A DNA stretch of 64,000 bases, taken from positions 161,283-225,282 of the forward strand of contig NZ_MSCV01000003.1 of NCBI RefSeq assembly GCF_002005105.1, read 5' to 3'. This DNA is from Methylocaldum sp. 14B. GTDB lineage: Bacteria > Pseudomonadota > Gammaproteobacteria > Methylococcales > Methylococcaceae. A program made the translations under genes and the position numbers. The notes beneath the pieces are model-generated. The model was not told where the DNA came from and ran no database searches. It saw only the letters and a list, made by a program, of their open reading frames with translations. This document shows, in pieces, positions 10,357 to 21,800 of this stretch. Position 1 is the stretch's first letter. Each line of letters opens with the position of its first letter.

Positions 10357-11592
10357 CTAAAAATTACCCGTGAACCAACTCTTCATCCTTGCCCACAACC
10401 CTTTAAAGCCCGTTCCCAAGGGCATATACCTCCCCGCCAGCGTCTGGTGCTGCTTGCCGAATAGAAGCAGTCCGACGCCCGTCGCGTAAATCGGATTTCG
10501 AACCACATCGGTCAGACCGGTGACATACTGCGGCAAACCCAGGCGTACCGGCATGTGGAAAATTTCTTCCGCCAACTCCACCAATCCCTCGACCTTGGCG
10601 CTGCCGCCACTCAGCACAATTCCCGCCGCGATCAAGTCCTCGAAACCGCTCCGACGCAGCTCTTGCTGCACCAGCAACAGCAGCTCCTCGTAGCGAGGCT
10701 CGACGATTTCAGCCAAATTCAAGCGGGAAATCTGGCGCGCCGGCCTGTCGCCGATACTGGGCACCTCGATGGTGTCCTCCAGCTTGGCCAATTGGGTTAA
10801 CGCACAAGCGTGTTTGATCTTGATTTCTTCGGCGAACTGGGTCGGCGTCCTAAGCGCCACCGCGATGTCGTTGGTTACCTGATCTCCGGCAATAGGAATG
10901 ACGGCCGTATGGCGAATGGCTCCGTCGGTGAATACGGCCACATCGGTGGTTCCTCCACCGATGTCTACTAAGCATACGCCGAGATCCTTCTCATCTTCGG
11001 TCAGCACCGCCGTGCAAGACGCAAGCTGTTCCAGGATGATGTCCTCGACGTCCAGGCCGCAGCGACGAATACATTTGATGATGTTCTGCGCCGCACTGAC
11101 CGCGCCGGTTACGATATGCACCCGTGCTTCGAGACGGATTCCCGACATGCCGACCGGTTCCTTGATACCTTCCTGCCTATCGATCACGAACTCCTGCGGC
11201 AGGATGTGAAGGATTTTCTGATCCGCCGGGATGGCAACCGCGCGCGCCGAATCGATTACGCGATCCACGTCGCTCTGGGTTACTTCCTTCTCCTTGATGG
11301 CGACGATGCCGTGCGAATTCATGCTGCTGATATGGCTGCCCGCGATGCCCGCATAGACCGACTGAATCCGGCATCCCGCCATCAATTCGGCTTCCTCGAC
11401 GGCACGCTGGATCGATTGAACCGTGGTCTCCAGGTTGACCACCACACCCTTTTTCAGGCCGCGGGACGGATGGGTACCGATACCGACCACCTCGATTTCA
11501 CCGTCCTCGTTTATCTCACCGACGATGCAAGCCACCTTGGAGGTACCGATATCCAAGCCAACGATGAGATTCCGATCTGATTTTCTAGCCAT
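10357..11592 (-). CDS. ftsA: Cell division protein FtsA
   Basis: Actin-like ATPase that tethers FtsZ to the membrane and recruits later division proteins. Visible are the phosphate-1 motif LIVGLDIGTSKVACIVGEI, the phosphate-2 region CLVDIGGGTTDVAVF and the adenosine motif IVLSGGSAKVEG. The C-terminus GLWARMKSWFTGNF is the amphipathic membrane-targeting helix. 411 residues, the normal length. It lies between ftsQ (28 bp upstream) and ftsZ (about 50 bp downstream). Confidence 0.99.
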   Translation of the reverse strand: MARKSDRNLIVGLDIGTSKVACIVGEINEDGEIEVVGIGTHPSRGLKKGVVVNLETTVQSIQRAVEEAELMAGCRIQSVYAGIAGSHISSMNSHGIVAIKEKEVTQSDVDRVIDSARAVAIPADQKILHILPQEFVIDRQEGIKEPVGMSGIRLEARVHIVTGAVSAAQNIIKCIRRCGLDVEDIILEQLASCTAVLTEDEKDLGVCLVDIGGGTTDVAVFTDGAIRHTAVIPIAGDQVTNDIAVALRTPTQFAEEIKIKHACALTQLAKLEDTIEVPSIGDRPARQISRLNLAEIVEPRYEELLLLVQQELRRSGFEDLIAAGIVLSGGSAKVEGLVELAEEIFHMPVRLGLPQYVTGLTDVVRNPIYATGVGLLLFGKQHQTLAGRYMPLGTGFKGLWARMKSWFTGNF

Positions 11593-11620
11593 TGCAATGA
11601 ATCTTTGTTTTTAATTCACG

Positions 11621-12403
11621 TCAGGTATATATCCTGCTCCGAATTCGGCCGCGCGCGATGCAATCGGGTTGGGCCAGAGAAACAAGATCCGCTTGGGATT
11701 GCGGTCTGAAAATCACTGCAAACCCGTTCGGATAGCGCAAGTCCACTTTCTGGAGCGCCGCAATTCGCGCTTCGCCCAAGCGCGGCAATAACGTCAGCAA
11801 ACGTTCCAGCGCAAGAGCCGGATCTTGTTTTCCGAACTCGATTTCCACGCCACTGGCCAGACGAGCGCTCCACGCCCGCCGCCCCGTGAGCTTCAAGGAA
11901 TCGATTCGCATACCTTTCTGCTTTAACTTCCCGTTCAATAGATAAAGCATGCTCAAAAGCTGCTTTTCCTGTCCCGGTGGGCCGTCGAGGATCGGCAACT
12001 TCACATAGGACTGGACGTTTCCGGGCGAAAACCGCCCCCCGCGATCGTTGATCAGCCCACCGTCGCTGGTGCGGGCAACCGGTTTTTGCTCAACGACTTT
12101 CAGCAGCAAGGTATCGGGCCAGAGCCGAGCAACCTGAACGCTGTCTAACCAAGGAAATGATTTGGCGGCTTCTTCAATGCCATGCGTATCCACTAGAAAA
12201 TATCCGACCTGGGTCAACGGCAGCAAAGTCCTCGTGAACTCTGCCGCATCGAGATTCCGAATCTCCCCCTCCACGCGCACATAACGTATGGGCATGAAAC
12301 CCTTGATCTGCCCGAGATCGACACTCATGGCAGCCAGACCGCAGAGAGCCACGACCCCAAAAAAGAACAATGCCCTGACGGGCACCGCTTTAGGCCTCGG
12401 CAT
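11621..12403 (-). CDS. ftsQ: Cell division protein FtsQ
   Basis: Bitopic inner-membrane protein that links early and late division proteins through FtsB/FtsL. One membrane span at about residues 9-29 (ALFFFGVVALCGLAAM), a POTRA domain at about 38-108 beginning IRYVRVEGEI, then the FtsQ beta domain. 260 residues is normal. Its start overlaps the ddl stop by 14 nt, indicating co-translation. Confidence 0.97.
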   Translation of the reverse strand: MPRPKAVPVRALFFFGVVALCGLAAMSVDLGQIKGFMPIRYVRVEGEIRNLDAAEFTRTLLPLTQVGYFLVDTHGIEEAAKSFPWLDSVQVARLWPDTLLLKVVEQKPVARTSDGGLINDRGGRFSPGNVQSYVKLPILDGPPGQEKQLLSMLYLLNGKLKQKGMRIDSLKLTGRRAWSARLASGVEIEFGKQDPALALERLLTLLPRLGEARIAALQKVDLRYPNGFAVIFRPQSQADLVSLAQPDCIARGRIRSRIYT

Positions 12404-13346
12404 CGCCCTCTCCGCGACGCGGGAAGCTCGTTTCCAATATTCGCCACGTCAAGTCCTCGAACGATAAGCCCGCCACTTTCGCCGCCATCGGAACCAAGCT
12501 GTGGTCGGTCATGCCGGGAACCGTGTTGACCTCGATCAACCACGGCTGGTTATCTTGATCGACCAAAAGATCCACCCGAGCCCAGCCGGTCACGCCGAGC
12601 GTATCGCAAGCTTGTAGAGCCAATTTCTGGAGAGCGGCCTCCTCTTCACGGGGAAGTCCGGCCGGACAGTGATAACGAGTGGTCTCGGCGCGATATTTGG
12701 CATCGAAATCGTAAAAAGAATGGGGCGTTTCCAAGCGAATCAACGGCAACGGCTCGCCGTCGAGCACGCCGGCTGTATATTCCCGACCGACAATCCAAGC
12801 CTCCGCAAAAACCGCGCAATTATAGTGTGAAGCGCGTTCCCATGCTTCCATTAATTCGATTTTATTTTCGGCCCGCCCCATTCCGATGCTGGAACCCTCT
12901 TGAGCGGGTTTCACGATGACCGGGAATCCCAGCAGATCGGCGCACCGGTCTACGTCCTCCGGCCCTTGAAGTTTCATCCAGCGCGGCGTCGGCAATCCCG
13001 CTCCGAGCCAGCACAGCTTGGTCCTGAGCTTGTCCATGCTCAAGGCCGACGGCAGGACACCGCTTCCGGTGTAGGGCAGTCCCAAGGCTTCCAGAGCCCC
13101 TTGAAGAACGCCGTCTTCGCCACCCCTTCCATGGATCACGTTGAACACGCGGTCAAAATGTTGTTCGAGCAGCGGCTGTATCGGATTTCTCGTTACATCT
13201 ATGCCGACCGCATCGATGTTATTTTTCAACAAGGCCGCCAAAACCGCCTGACCGCTCTTCAAAGAAATTTCGCGCTCCGCGGCGGCACCGCCCATCAACA
13301 CGGCAACACGTCCAAATTCAGCCGATTTCAGGATTCGCTTGCTCAT
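12390..13346 (-). CDS. ddl: D-alanine--D-alanine ligase
   Basis: ATP-grasp enzyme that makes the D-Ala-D-Ala dipeptide added by MurF. 318 residues. Visible are the N-terminal AVLMGGAAAEREISL, the glycine-rich HGRGGEDGVLQG, the ATP-grasp strand FPVIVKPAQEGSSIGM and the metal-binding ending WLIEVNTVPGMTDHSLVP. It immediately follows murB (0-nt gap) and overlaps ftsQ, the DdlB position of the dcw cluster. Confidence 0.98.
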   Translation of the reverse strand: MSKRILKSAEFGRVAVLMGGAAAEREISLKSGQAVLAALLKNNIDAVGIDVTRNPIQPLLEQHFDRVFNVIHGRGGEDGVLQGALEALGLPYTGSGVLPSALSMDKLRTKLCWLGAGLPTPRWMKLQGPEDVDRCADLLGFPVIVKPAQEGSSIGMGRAENKIELMEAWERASHYNCAVFAEAWIVGREYTAGVLDGEPLPLIRLETPHSFYDFDAKYRAETTRYHCPAGLPREEEAALQKLALQACDTLGVTGWARVDLLVDQDNQPWLIEVNTVPGMTDHSLVPMAAKVAGLSFEDLTWRILETSFPRRGEGDAEA

Positions 13347-14279
13347 TCAATCTCTCCTCGTCGATTTTTCGCCCACGATCCGAACTTCGGGAATCAAGTG
13401 CTGCCCGAATGTCTGCTCAACGGTCGTCTGGACGAACCCTATCAGAGCCTCGATATCGGCCGCCCTGGCCGCACCCGTGTTAATGATGAAATTGGCGTGT
13501 TTTTCGGAAACGCATGCATCGCCCATGCGATACCCCTTGAGCCCGCAGGCTTCGATAAGGCGCGCAGCATGATCGCCCACCGGGTTCCGGAACACCGAGC
13601 CGCAATTCGGCAGATTGATGGGCTGCGATGCGCTTCGTTTAGCCAGCAACGCCCGGATTCGTTCGCGGCTGGCAACCGCATCACCAGACTGAAGCCGGAG
13701 CTCACAAGCCAAAAACCATTCGTTCTCTGGACCCTTCACGCTGCGGTAGCCAACGAGAAAGTCGCCCCCGCTGCGGTCCCGCAACGTACCGGAACGGTCG
13801 ACCGTCACCACCCGCGCCACCAGGGGCCATGTCTCGCCGCCGAATGCCCCGGCATTCATTGCAAGGGCGCCGCCCATGGTGCCCGGAATTCCCGCCAGGA
13901 ATTCGGCGCCGGTCAGTTCCTGTTCCGAACAAAATCTGGCCACGTGAGCGCAAGGCACGCCCACCTCGGCATAAATGCGTCCGGAACCTGAACGCCGGAG
14001 TACTCTCAAACGATTTCGGGTACAGATAACCGTACCTCTGATTCCGCCGTCCCGAACCAGCAGATTACTGCCCAGGCCCAGCCAGAAAACCGGTTCATTG
14101 GGAGGCAGCGAACGCAAAAACAGAACCAAATCGTCCGCGTCGGCCGGCAAGTAAAAGCGATCGGCCGGTCCACCGACGCGCCAGGAGGTGTGGTTCGCCA
14201 GTGGCTCGTTATAGCGCATCTCGCCCCTTAAACCGAGCGAACTGACCGCGCTTATCCCATCTTCGCAGACCGCAGTCAC
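13347..14279 (-). CDS. murB: UDP-N-acetylmuramate dehydrogenase
   Basis: FAD enzyme that reduces the enolpyruvyl group to give UDP-MurNAc. The FAD region [19 protein letters not shown] and the motif [20 protein letters not shown] are intact, and NCGSVFRNP carries the catalytic serine. I choose GTG at 14279, whose GTGA overlaps the murC stop, a standard coupling arrangement in this operon. A longer frame to 14312 would read 34 nt into murC. 310 residues results. Confidence 0.95.
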   Translation of the reverse strand: MTAVCEDGISAVSSLGLRGEMRYNEPLANHTSWRVGGPADRFYLPADADDLVLFLRSLPPNEPVFWLGLGSNLLVRDGGIRGTVICTRNRLRVLRRSGSGRIYAEVGVPCAHVARFCSEQELTGAEFLAGIPGTMGGALAMNAGAFGGETWPLVARVVTVDRSGTLRDRSGGDFLVGYRSVKGPENEWFLACELRLQSGDAVASRERIRALLAKRSASQPINLPNCGSVFRNPVGDHAARLIEACGLKGYRMGDACVSEKHANFIINTGAARAADIEALIGFVQTTVEQTFGQHLIPEVRIVGEKSTRRD

Positions 14280-15733
14280 TGGATTGCTCCGACCGGCATG
14301 TCGGTCAAGCACAACGGCAATTCGACAGCAACTTGCCCGATGCTTCCGGCCCCGAGCGTCAAAACGACATCGCCCGGCTCGACTATGCCCGGAAGGATTT
14401 CAGCCAGGTCGCTTACCTTTTCGACGAAAACCGGATCGATCTGGCCTCGCACCCGGATCGCCCTCGATAATGCCCGCCCGTCCGCGCCGATTACCGGCGC
14501 TTCGCCGGCGGCATAGACATCGAGTAGCACCAGAACGTCGGTTTTGGACAGAACCTGCACAAAATCCTCGAACAGATCGCGCGTCCGCGTATAGCGATGC
14601 GGCTGAAACACCAATACCAGCCGCCGGTCCGGCCAGGCTTGGCGCGCCGAGTCGAGGGTCGCCGCAATCTCTCGCGGGTGATGCCCGTAGTCGTCGACGA
14701 AAGTGACGAAGGAGCCGCCGAAAGGTACCTCGGCATTGATCTGAAAACGCCGTCCAATACCCCGAAATCCCAGCAAAGCACGCTGTATGATCTCGTCGGA
14801 AATACCCAATTCTCCAGCGATGGCAATTACTGATAATGAATTCAATATGTTATGCCGCCCCGGGAGATTTAGGCTCACGTCGAGCGGTTCATCGCACCCC
14901 GACCTAAGCACCGAAAAATGCGAACGCAATCCGTCTTGACGGATATTCACGGCCCGGATGTCGGCTTCCGGACTGAAGCCGTAGGTTTTCATCGGCTTAC
15001 TGATTTCCGGCAGAATATCCCTGACGCCCGGATCGTCCAGACACAGCACGGCCAGACCGTAGAACGGCACATGATGCAAGAATTCGACGAAGGCCCTCTT
15101 CAGTCTGCTGAAATCACCGCTATAGGTCTCCATGTGGTCCCGGTCGATATTGGTGACCACGGCAATCATGGGCTGCAAATATAAGAAAGAGGCATCGCTC
15201 TCGTCCGCCTCGGCGACAAGATAGGAGCCTTTGCCGAGCTGAGCGTTGGTGCCTACGCTGTTGAGGCGCCCTCCGATAACGAATGTAGGATCGAGTCCGG
15301 CTTCGGCAAGTACGCTGGATGTCAGGCTGGTCGTCGTGGTCTTGCCGTGGGTGCCGGCTACGGCGATGCCGTAGCGGAACCGCATCAGTTCGGCGAGCAT
15401 CTCCGCCCGCGAAATGACCGGAATTTTCTGGGAACGTGCAGCATCGACTTCCACGTTGGATCGATTGACGGCGCTGGATACGACCACGACCTCGGATTCC
15501 GCGATATGCACGGGCGCATGACCGAAGAATATTTTCGCGCCGAGTTCAGCCAAGCGCCGTGTATTGGCATTTTCATTAAGATCCGAGCCCGAGACCTGAT
15601 ACCCGAGATTTAGAAGAACCTCGGCAATGCCGCACATGCCGGTGCCGCCGATCCCGACGAAGTGAATCCGACGGATGCGGTTCATGCCGTATTGTCCCGC
15701 GATTTGCTCAGGCAGCTTCACGGTCGACCTCAT
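14276..15733 (-). CDS. murC: UDP-N-acetylmuramate--L-alanine ligase
   Basis: Adds the first residue of the peptidoglycan stem peptide. It has the N-terminal Rossmann motif [18 protein letters not shown], the ATP P-loop [14 protein letters not shown] and the mur-ligase C-terminal motif [12 protein letters not shown]. 485 residues is normal. The start at 15733 overlaps murG by 26 nt; a later ATG ([11 protein letters not shown]) is possible, but the upstream extension is usual for MurC. Confidence 0.98.
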   Translation of the reverse strand: MRSTVKLPEQIAGQYGMNRIRRIHFVGIGGTGMCGIAEVLLNLGYQVSGSDLNENANTRRLAELGAKIFFGHAPVHIAESEVVVVSSAVNRSNVEVDAARSQKIPVISRAEMLAELMRFRYGIAVAGTHGKTTTTSLTSSVLAEAGLDPTFVIGGRLNSVGTNAQLGKGSYLVAEADESDASFLYLQPMIAVVTNIDRDHMETYSGDFSRLKRAFVEFLHHVPFYGLAVLCLDDPGVRDILPEISKPMKTYGFSPEADIRAVNIRQDGLRSHFSVLRSGCDEPLDVSLNLPGRHNILNSLSVIAIAGELGISDEIIQRALLGFRGIGRRFQINAEVPFGGSFVTFVDDYGHHPREIAATLDSARQAWPDRRLVLVFQPHRYTRTRDLFEDFVQVLSKTDVLVLLDVYAAGEAPVIGADGRALSRAIRVRGQIDPVFVEKVSDLAEILPGIVEPGDVVLTLGAGSIGQVAVELPLCLTDMPVGAIQ

Positions 15734-16784
15734 TCAGGCAGATTTCGGCTACCACCTGGGCCGCATCCGGCTTCGCCAGGGCCGATGCGCGCTCCGCCAT
15801 GGCCTTCAGTCGGGCCGGTTCCTGCATCAGGGCGGTGATTTCTTCGGCAAGACGCTCCGCGGACAGCTCGGCCTGAGGAATCAGCACGGCCGCTCCATTA
15901 TCGACGAGGTACCGGGCATTGTGAGTCTGATGATCGTCTATGGCGTATGGATACGGAACCAAGATCGACGGCAACCCCGCCGCGGTCAGCTCACTGATCG
16001 TCATCGCTCCCGAACGGCAAACCACCAAATCTGCCCAGGCGTAAGCCTCGGCCATGTCCTCGACAAATGCTTCGATCCGCGCCGACAGTCTCAATTGTGC
16101 GTACCGGACCGCTGTTTTTGCCCGCATCGCCTCTCCGGTCTGATGAAAAACGCGAATCGGCATCTCAACCCTCGCGAGGGCCTCCGGCACGATCTCGTTC
16201 AAAGCCCTGGCGCCTTGGCTACCTCCGAGAACCAAAATCTTAAGGGGCTCGTCCCATCCGGCCCCGATTTCTCGTTTAAGAAAAACAATTTCTTGCCGTA
16301 CCGGATTTCCGGTACAGAGCGCTCCCAACTTGGGTGCGAAACTATCGGGAAAAGCTTCCAATACCACTTGCGCCCTCCGGGCGAGCCAGCGATTGGTAGT
16401 TCCTGGAATGCGGTTTTGCTCATGAAGCACCAAGGGGATACCCAGCAGACGCGCCATAAGCCCCCCCGGCCCCGAGACGAATCCCCCCATCCCGAGAACC
16501 ACGCTCGGCTTGACGCGACGCAAAATGAACAATGCCTGCAAGCAAGCTTTCGTCAGCATGAACGGAAAACTCAACTTGGCTAACCAGCCCTTGCCGCGCA
16601 AACCTGACACCGACAACCATTCCACGGGGATACCGGCCGCCGGCACGACTCGCGCCTCCAACCCGGACCGAGTCCCCATCCAGACTACCTCGTGCCCCCG
16701 CGCCAAAAGCTCCCGCGCGACCGCCAAGGCCGGATACACATGACCGCCGGTACCGCCGGCCATGATCATCAGACGTGCGCCCAT
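15708..16784 (-). CDS. murG: Lipid II synthase (GlcNAc transferase)
   Basis: Peripheral inner-membrane glycosyltransferase converting lipid I to lipid II. 358 residues. The GT28 N-terminal loop [18 protein letters not shown], the second G-loop [19 protein letters not shown] and the donor-binding [19 protein letters not shown] are all present. It overlaps ftsW by 16 nt. Confidence 0.98.
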   Translation of the reverse strand: MGARLMIMAGGTGGHVYPALAVARELLARGHEVVWMGTRSGLEARVVPAAGIPVEWLSVSGLRGKGWLAKLSFPFMLTKACLQALFILRRVKPSVVLGMGGFVSGPGGLMARLLGIPLVLHEQNRIPGTTNRWLARRAQVVLEAFPDSFAPKLGALCTGNPVRQEIVFLKREIGAGWDEPLKILVLGGSQGARALNEIVPEALARVEMPIRVFHQTGEAMRAKTAVRYAQLRLSARIEAFVEDMAEAYAWADLVVCRSGAMTISELTAAGLPSILVPYPYAIDDHQTHNARYLVDNGAAVLIPQAELSAERLAEEITALMQEPARLKAMAERASALAKPDAAQVVAEICLNEVDREAA

Positions 16785-17968
16785 TTGGCCCTAACCCTGG
16801 GCGCCGCGGCATAAGCCTCGAGGGCTTCGCTCCGAACCCGAAATAAAAGTCCTAATGCCGCACACATAACCATCATGCTTCCGCCGCCGTAACTCATCAG
16901 CGGCAAGGTCAGTCCTTTCGTGGGCAACATGCCCATATTCACTCCCATATTGATAAACGATTGAAGTCCAAACCAAATACCGATGCCGTAAGCAACGAAC
17001 GCACCAAAGCGGTTCTCAGCCCGGTCGGCCAGCTGACCTATTACGAGCGCACGCCAAACAATCAGCATAAACAGCGAGATAACAGCGGTGGTACCGACCA
17101 ATCCCAACTCTTCGCCAATGATGGAAAAGAGAAAGTCGGTATGCGCCTCCGGCAAATAAAACAGCTTTTGCACGCTCGAACCCAAACCCACCCCGGTCCA
17201 CTCGCCGCGACCGAACGCGATCAGGGCCTGGGTAAGCTGAAAACCGGTATCGAGCGGATGTTCCCAGGGATTGGTAAAACTGAGTACGCGCTTCAAACGG
17301 TATTCAGCGCTGTAAATCAGCCCAACCCCGGCAAATGTCATTAGGCCGAGCAGTACGCCGAACTGCCATAATCTCGCACCACCCAGAAACAACATGCCCA
17401 GTGCCGTCGCCATGACTACCGCAGTCGCACCGAAGTCGGGCTCCATGAGCAGCAGTAATGCACCTATGGATAGCAGCGCCAGAGGCCGGATCATTCCTTG
17501 AACCGAGTCGCGCACCGTGCGGAGATGACGGTGGATATAGCTTGCCGTATAAATGACGGCGATGAGCTTGAATACCTCGGAAACCTGAACCCGTATGCCG
17601 AATAAGTTGATCCAGCGCGAACTCCCGTTCACGACCTTGCCGACGCCGGGCATCAAAACCACGACCAGTAGAACGAGCCCAAACAGGAACAAGCTCAACG
17701 ACGATTTCTGCCATGACTCTAACTTGACCGAGGCGACGGCGCAACCGGCGCAAAGACCGAGAGCGATGTGGACTAGCTGGTGTCGGGGGAAATAAAAGCT
17801 GTCCTCGGCGAGTTTCTCCCCGAGGTGCAGAGAGGCCGAGGCAACCATTACGAAACCGAGGAGCAGAAGCCCTAAGGACGCAACCAATAAGACAGTGTCC
17901 AAATAAAAGCGCCGGTCCCCCCAATGCAGCACCAACCCGCGCCCGCGGACTGTCACTTTCGCCCTCAT
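16769..17968 (-). CDS. ftsW: Lipid II polymerase FtsW (SEDS family)
   Basis: Multi-spanning SEDS glycosyltransferase that polymerises septal peptidoglycan with FtsI. About ten membrane segments are visible. The SEDS signatures NGSSRWINLFGIRVQVSE and LLMEPDFGATAVV are present, and the protein ends with the family motif LPLMSYGGGSMMVMCAALG. I start at the ATG at 17968 (399 residues, MRAKVTVRGRG) because its ATGA overlaps the murD stop; the longer frame to 18046 would be out-of-frame murD sequence. Confidence 0.96.
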   Translation of the reverse strand: MRAKVTVRGRGLVLHWGDRRFYLDTVLLVASLGLLLLGFVMVASASLHLGEKLAEDSFYFPRHQLVHIALGLCAGCAVASVKLESWQKSSLSLFLFGLVLLVVVLMPGVGKVVNGSSRWINLFGIRVQVSEVFKLIAVIYTASYIHRHLRTVRDSVQGMIRPLALLSIGALLLLMEPDFGATAVVMATALGMLFLGGARLWQFGVLLGLMTFAGVGLIYSAEYRLKRVLSFTNPWEHPLDTGFQLTQALIAFGRGEWTGVGLGSSVQKLFYLPEAHTDFLFSIIGEELGLVGTTAVISLFMLIVWRALVIGQLADRAENRFGAFVAYGIGIWFGLQSFINMGVNMGMLPTKGLTLPLMSYGGGSMMVMCAALGLLFRVRSEALEAYAAAPRVRAKWAHV

Positions 17969-19350
17969 GGCGAAAGCCCCATGACTTCTTCCGTGAACAC
18001 CCGTCCCCTTTCCTGATAGTCCTTGTATTGATCGAGGCTGGCACATGCCGGAGCCAGCAGAACCGAATCGCCACGCTGCGCCAAGGACCGTGCAGCCCGG
18101 ACCGCCTGACGCATATTTTCGACGCGGACCGTGGGAACGACATCTCTCAACGCCGTTTCCAACAACGGGGCGTCTTTGCCCATCAGCACCGCCGCCCGCA
18201 CCTTTTCGGCGACTACGGGTCTGAGTACGGAGAATTCTGCATCCTTACCATCCCCCCCCGCAATCAGTATTGCCTTTGTATGCAACCCGGCCAAGGCCGC
18301 CATGCACGCACCGACGTTGGTGGCTTTGGAGTCGTTAATCCACGTGACGCCGTCGATTTCCGCCACCGTTTGCATCCGATGCGCCAGCCCCTCAAACTGT
18401 TCGAGCGCATTGATCATGGCCGCTTGCGACAAGCCGATCGCTTCTCCCAGCGCGACGGCAGCTAGGGCGTTGGATACATTATGGCGTCCTTGAATACCGA
18501 TTTTCTCAGTCCGGATCAGCGGCTCGCCGTGACTTGTCAGCCACTCCGCTCCGTCGGCGACCGAAATGCCGTAATCGACACCCGACTCCCGCAAGCCGAA
18601 CCACACACAGCGTCGATCCGGTTCCACCATCGCCGCAACCATAGGATCGTCGCGATTCAGCACCATTACGCCCTGCCCGCGAAAAATTCGTCGCTTGGCA
18701 TCGGCATAAGCCTGGATGTCCGGATAGCGATCCATATGATCGGGGCTGATGTTGAGAACGGTCGCTGCGTCCGGCCTTAAAAGCGAGGAACGCTCCAACT
18801 GAAAGCTCGACAGCTCTAGAACGTAAAGCTCCGCTCGGTCGTCCAGAAGCTCCAGCATCGGTGTACCGAGATTCCCCCCCACTCGCACATTCCTGCCGTC
18901 GGCTTCCGCCATCAGGCCGACTAGTGTCGTTACGGTACTTTTGCCGTTCGCTCCCGTGATCGCCAGAATGGGCGCTTTCGCCATGCATGCGAAAAGATCG
19001 AGATCGCCGAATACCGGTATCTTCCGCCGTTGAGCCTCCTTGATTTTCGGCTGGTCCAACGGCACGCCCGGGCTAACGATCAAATGGGTAGCGGCCGAGA
19101 ATGCCGCACTGTGAAGGCCGCCCAGAAAGACTCCGGCGTCGGGGCAAGTCTCGCGCAATTCTGCCAGACACGGGGGCCATTCCCGAGTATCGGTCACCGC
19201 AAATTCGATACCTTGGCCTGCCAGAAAACGCGCTACCGAAAGACCGGTCTTGCCCAACCCGAAAATCAGAACACGCGCGGAGCGGCGGTCCAATCCGAGT
19301 TTGTCCAATGGATTTACGGCATCAAGATAAACCTCTGCGTTTGCCGCCAT
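17965..19350 (-). CDS. murD: UDP-N-acetylmuramoylalanine--D-glutamate ligase
   Basis: Adds D-glutamate to UDP-MurNAc-L-Ala. 461 residues with the N-terminal VLIFGLGKTGLSVARFL, the P-loop ILAITGANGKSTVTTLVGLM, the central-domain NISPDHMDRYPDIQAYADAK and the C-terminal VTWINDSKATNVGACMAAL. It lies 3 bp after mraY and overlaps ftsW by 4 nt. Confidence 0.98.
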   Translation of the reverse strand: MAANAEVYLDAVNPLDKLGLDRRSARVLIFGLGKTGLSVARFLAGQGIEFAVTDTREWPPCLAELRETCPDAGVFLGGLHSAAFSAATHLIVSPGVPLDQPKIKEAQRRKIPVFGDLDLFACMAKAPILAITGANGKSTVTTLVGLMAEADGRNVRVGGNLGTPMLELLDDRAELYVLELSSFQLERSSLLRPDAATVLNISPDHMDRYPDIQAYADAKRRIFRGQGVMVLNRDDPMVAAMVEPDRRCVWFGLRESGVDYGISVADGAEWLTSHGEPLIRTEKIGIQGRHNVSNALAAVALGEAIGLSQAAMINALEQFEGLAHRMQTVAEIDGVTWINDSKATNVGACMAALAGLHTKAILIAGGDGKDAEFSVLRPVVAEKVRAAVLMGKDAPLLETALRDVVPTVRVENMRQAVRAARSLAQRGDSVLLAPACASLDQYKDYQERGRVFTEEVMGLSP

Positions 19351-19353
19351 CTT

Positions 19354-20436
19354 TCACCTCAACTTCAAGGTCGCGAGTCCAATCAAGACCAGAATCACGG
19401 TGATGATCCAAAAGCGTACGATCACGCGCGGTTCCGGCCATCCCTTTAACTCGAAATGATGATGAATAGGTGCCATGCGAAAAATACGGCGACCGGTGAG
19501 CTTGAATGAAATGACCTGAAGCATCACCGATAAGGTCTCCATGACGAACACGCCGCCCATGATCATCAGCACGATCTCTTGCCGGACCAAAACAGCGAGT
19601 GTTCCGAGAGCGGCGCCCAGCGCCAGGGCACCAACATCGCCCATGAAGACCTGAGCCGGATAAGCGTTGAACCAAAGAAATCCGAGCCCGGCCCCCACCA
19701 AGGCGCCGCAAAATACCACCAACTCGCCCGCCTTGGGTATAAACGGAATGCCTAGGTATTCGGCAAAGTTCACGTTGCCCGAGACGTAGGCAAAGATGCC
19801 GAGAGCACCGCCCACGAGCACCGTCGGCATGATGGCGAGACCGTCGAGGCCATCGGTCAGGTTCACCGCATTACTCGAACCTACGATCACGAAATAGGCC
19901 AGAATTGGATAGGCGAAACCCAAGTTCAGCACAACCTGCTTGAAGAACGGCACAATGAACTGAGTCTCGGTCGAGACCGTGGCAGTGCCATAAAGAAACA
20001 CCGCTGCCGCCATACCGACCACGGACTGCCAAAAGTACTTGTGTCGTGCGGCCAAGCCGTCGCTATTGCGCAGTACCAGCTTTTTGTAATCGTCGACGAA
20101 ACCCACCAGGCCGAATGCCAGCGTGACCAGCAAAATGACCCACACATAGCGATTGCTGAGATCGGCCCAAAGCAGGGTGCTGATCGCTATCGACACCAGA
20201 ATGAGCGCCCCGCCCATGGTCGGGGTTCCGGCTTTGGAAAAATGGCTCTGCGGCCCGTCGCTCCGGATACTCTGTCCGACTTTATATTTACTGAGGTGTC
20301 GGATCATCACCGGTCCGACAATGAATGAAATGATCAGGGCGGTTAACACGCCCAAAATGGCTCGTAACGTCAGATACTGAAAGACGCGAAAAACGTCGAA
20401 GTACTTTTGGAGAGCCTCTGCCAGTATCAGCAGCAT
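19354..20436 (-). CDS. mraY: Phospho-N-acetylmuramoyl-pentapeptide transferase (lipid I synthase)
   Basis: Ten-span inner-membrane enzyme joining phospho-MurNAc-pentapeptide to undecaprenyl phosphate. 360 residues, exactly the usual length. Visible are [14 protein letters not shown], the aspartates of [24 protein letters not shown] with catalytic-site Asp residues, and the C-terminal histidine motif [15 protein letters not shown]. It overlaps the murF end by 10 nt. Confidence 0.99.
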   Translation of the reverse strand: MLLILAEALQKYFDVFRVFQYLTLRAILGVLTALIISFIVGPVMIRHLSKYKVGQSIRSDGPQSHFSKAGTPTMGGALILVSIAISTLLWADLSNRYVWVILLVTLAFGLVGFVDDYKKLVLRNSDGLAARHKYFWQSVVGMAAAVFLYGTATVSTETQFIVPFFKQVVLNLGFAYPILAYFVIVGSSNAVNLTDGLDGLAIMPTVLVGGALGIFAYVSGNVNFAEYLGIPFIPKAGELVVFCGALVGAGLGFLWFNAYPAQVFMGDVGALALGAALGTLAVLVRQEIVLMIMGGVFVMETLSVMLQVISFKLTGRRIFRMAPIHHHFELKGWPEPRVIVRFWIITVILVLIGLATLKLR

Positions 20437-21800
20437 AGATCGCTCCGCTCCCGCAATGCCTCTACTACCCGCTCCATATGTTGACTGCGTGAACCTTTAA
20501 TCAATAACACAACGTTCTCGTTAATCTGCTGTCGTATTTGTTCAATCAACTGGTCCTGCTCTTGGCAATACAGAGCACCTTCGCCGAAAGACTCCGCCGC
20601 CCGGTCCGCATTCGGGCCCACGGCAAATAACCGAGCCACGCCCATCGCTTTCGCTTGGCGGCCGATCTCGGCGTGCAACTCCGCGCTCGCCTCACCCAGT
20701 TCGCCGAATGCGCCCAAGGCAACCCAGTGCTCGCCCGAAAGCTGCCGTAGCACATTTAGAGCGGCCCGAAAGGAATTGGGATTGGCGTTGTAGGCATCGT
20801 TAATCAACAAGGATCCTCGAATGCCGTTTGCCGGCTCGACGCGCCCCGGCACCGGAACAACGCGGGAAAGCCCTGTCCGTATCTGTTCGATATCGAAACC
20901 CAGTGCGTAAGCCACCGCTGCCGCCGCTAGCGCATTCGTCACGTTATGATTTCCAGCCAAGGACAAAGCCAGAGGATAACGGCCTCCTTGATATAGAAGA
21001 TCGAAGGACGAGCGGAACTTACCGTCGCTTATGCCCGTTCGTATGGAATCCGCATCGGCGCGTACCACAGCATCGGGGCCGAAGCCGAAACTGATGACCT
21101 CCCGGGAGCCGGCCATTTCGCGCCAGCGTCCGAAAAAACGATCGTCCGCATTGAGCACGGCGGTACCGTCCGGCCCGAGTGAAGCAATCAATTCTCCTTT
21201 TGCTGACGCCACGCCCTCGAGCGAGCCGAAACCTTCCAGATGCGCCGCTCCGGCATTGGAAATTACGGCGACGTCCGGTTTCGCCAATCCGGCGACGTAA
21301 GCAATCTCGCCCGGATGATTCGCACCCATTTCTATTGCTGCAAAACGGTATTCGTCCGCCAGCCGCAACAACATCAAAGGAACACCGATATCATTATTGA
21401 GGTTGCCCTGCGTCTTGAGCACCGGTGCGGCAACTCCCAGGATGGCCGCAATCATCTCTTTGACGGTCGTTTTTCCGTTGCTGCCGGTGATGCCGACTAA
21501 ACGACCGGTCCAACGATCGCGGCAAGCCGCCGAAAACTGTCCGAGCGCTATTCGTCCGTCTTCGACCCTCACTTGTGGCAATTCGCAATCGGTCCAGCGC
21601 TCGACCACTGCTCCACAGGCACCCGCCGATTTCGCTTGGGCGACGAACTCGTTGCCGTCGAACCGGGCTCCGCGAATAGCCAGATAGAGATCACCGGGCT
21701 TCAAAGAGCGGGTATCGATACTTAGATTCTCGAATGCCACATCGTCGCCATGCCGCTCACCGCCGACAATCGTGCTGAATTCGGAAAGACGCATCTTCAT
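20427..21800 (-). CDS. murF: UDP-MurNAc-tripeptide--D-Ala-D-Ala ligase
   Basis: Adds the D-Ala-D-Ala dipeptide made by Ddl. 457 residues. The P-loop is [20 protein letters not shown], the central motif is [20 protein letters not shown], and [15 protein letters not shown] is the C-terminal-domain signature. The start ATGA overlaps the murE stop by 4 nt. Confidence 0.98.
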   Translation of the reverse strand: MKMRLSEFSTIVGGERHGDDVAFENLSIDTRSLKPGDLYLAIRGARFDGNEFVAQAKSAGACGAVVERWTDCELPQVRVEDGRIALGQFSAACRDRWTGRLVGITGSNGKTTVKEMIAAILGVAAPVLKTQGNLNNDIGVPLMLLRLADEYRFAAIEMGANHPGEIAYVAGLAKPDVAVISNAGAAHLEGFGSLEGVASAKGELIASLGPDGTAVLNADDRFFGRWREMAGSREVISFGFGPDAVVRADADSIRTGISDGKFRSSFDLLYQGGRYPLALSLAGNHNVTNALAAAAVAYALGFDIEQIRTGLSRVVPVPGRVEPANGIRGSLLINDAYNANPNSFRAALNVLRQLSGEHWVALGAFGELGEASAELHAEIGRQAKAMGVARLFAVGPNADRAAESFGEGALYCQEQDQLIEQIRQQINENVVLLIKGSRSQHMERVVEALRERSDLCC